Of a stretch of 64,000 nt of DNA, positions 63,252 through 64,000 are shown piece by piece. Under the pieces are notes generated by a model. It searched no databases and was not told where the DNA came from. It saw only the letters and a list, made by a program, of their open reading frames with translations. The first letter of the stretch is position 1, and each line of letters begins with the position of its first letter. The DNA is from Cellulomonas sp. P24 (lineage in GTDB: Bacteria > Actinomycetota > Actinomycetes > Actinomycetales > Cellulomonadaceae): positions 620,001 through 684,000 of the forward strand of contig NZ_JAJDFX010000002.1 in NCBI RefSeq assembly GCF_024704385.1, given 5' to 3'. The position numbers and the translations under genes were made by a program.

Positions 63252-64000
63252 ATGCCAGGAACTGCCCTGCTCACCGACCGCTACGAGCTCACGATGCTGC
63301 AGGCCGCGCTCGCCGACGGGACGGCGCAGCGACGGTGCGTCTTCGAGGTGTTCACCCGGCGGCTGCCACCAGGGCGCCGGTACGGGGTGGTCGCCGGCAC
63401 CGGTCGGGTGCTCGAGGCCCTTGCCGACTTCCGGTTCTCCGACGACGAGCTCGCGTGGCTGCTCGACGCACGGATCGTCGACCGGGCGACCGTCGACCAC
63501 CTGGCCGGCTACCGGTTCACCGGGTCCGTCGTCGGGTACGCGGAGGGTGAGGCCTTCTTCCCCGGTTCACCGGTCATGGTGGTCGAGGGCACGTTCGCCG
63601 AGGCCGTGCTCCTGGAGACCGTCGTGCTGTCGATCCTCAACCACGACTCGGCCATCGCCTCGGCGGCGTCGCGCATGACGAGTGCTGCCGTGGACCGTCC
63701 GTGCCTCGAGATGGGTGCGCGACGCACGCACGAGGGGGCGGCCGTCGCCGCCGCGCGCGCGGCCGTCGTCGCTGGCTTCGCGGGGACGTCGAACCTCGAG
63801 GCCGGCCGGCGCTACGGCCTGCCGACGATCGGCACCGCCGCGCACGCGTTCACGTTGCTGCACGACGACGAGCCCGCGGCCTTCCGGTCGCAGGTCGCCT
63901 CCCTCGGCACGGGCACGACGCTGCTCGTCGACACGTTCGACGTCGCGGCCGGGGTCCGCCGGGCCGTCGAGGCCGGGGGGACGGACCTCGGGGCCGTCCG
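63252..64000 (+). CDS. pncB: Nicotinate phosphoribosyltransferase, N-terminal part
   Basis: The first 249 or so residues of the NAD-salvage enzyme that joins nicotinate to [24 protein letters not shown] is the conserved N-terminus, [28 protein letters not shown] follows, and [50 protein letters not shown] holds the active-site His and the nicotinate-binding region. The gene runs off the right edge. It diverges from clpS, as in many actinobacteria. Confidence 0.94.
   Translation, partial: MPGTALLTDRYELTMLQAALADGTAQRRCVFEVFTRRLPPGRRYGVVAGTGRVLEALADFRFSDDELAWLLDARIVDRATVDHLAGYRFTGSVVGYAEGEAFFPGSPVMVVEGTFAEAVLLETVVLSILNHDSAIASAASRMTSAAVDRPCLEMGARRTHEGAAVAAARAAVVAGFAGTSNLEAGRRYGLPTIGTAAHAFTLLHDDEPAAFRSQVASLGTGTTLLVDTFDVAAGVRRAVEAGGTDLGAV

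Overview
The window is high-GC DNA read as ordinary actinobacterial sequence. Gene order in the right half (dynamin-type GTPase pair, ssb paralogue, ettA, tesB, truncated globin, malQ, pepN, orn, then nhaA, trxA, rdgB, rph, murI, DUF2017, clpS, pncB), frequent GTG starts and leaderless -10 boxes point to a Micrococcales member, most likely a Cellulomonadaceae-like organism. The genus is an inference from gene content and order.

Left part, 1 to about 28.1 kb: an accessory, defence-rich island whose left end lies outside the window. It begins with the N-terminal part of a type I restriction subunit HsdR (minus strand). Two homologous minus-strand modules follow. Each pairs a DDE transposase (Asp, Asp, Glu with E-x6-K) with a protein of tyrosine-recombinase fold that has lost most catalytic residues. 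The modules have opposite gene order and bracket a 1,456-residue plus-strand ATPase with an N-terminal P-loop, helical repeats and a C-terminal PD-(D/E)xK nuclease. Next come a small zinc protein, an HNH nuclease, a short cassette with a CTG-started basic peptide and two hypothetical genes, a three-gene ABC-3C system (DUF4297-type nuclease, small middle component, DUF3732 SMC-like ATPase), a UPF1-like SF1 helicase with a DUF559/Vsr-like nuclease tail, a separate PD-(D/E)xK protein and a SIR2-domain protein. A DUF429 RNase H-like protein and small membrane proteins close the region.

Right part, about 28.4 to 64 kb: core genome. It covers GTPases, SSB, the translational throttle EttA, thioesterases, a globin, starch/maltodextrin metabolism, aminopeptidase N, oligoribonuclease, tRNA-His, a lipoprotein between two copies of the tRNA-His terminator, an ATP-grasp enzyme and a compatible-solute (OpuB/OsmF-like) ABC transporter whose binding protein is circularly permuted. 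Then follow an FAD disulfide oxidoreductase, NrdI, several tandem-repeat patches, tRNA-Lys, a GroES-like protein, peroxiredoxin, tRNA-Leu, NhaA, DsbA- and thioredoxin-type proteins, an ABC-F protein, and a nucleotide/cell-wall/proteolysis cluster ending in a truncated nicotinate phosphoribosyltransferase.

The most unusual items are the paired transposase/inactive-recombinase modules around the ATPase-nuclease, the non-ATG peptide behind a full-length Shine-Dalgarno sequence at 13.13 kb, and the permuted solute-binding protein.
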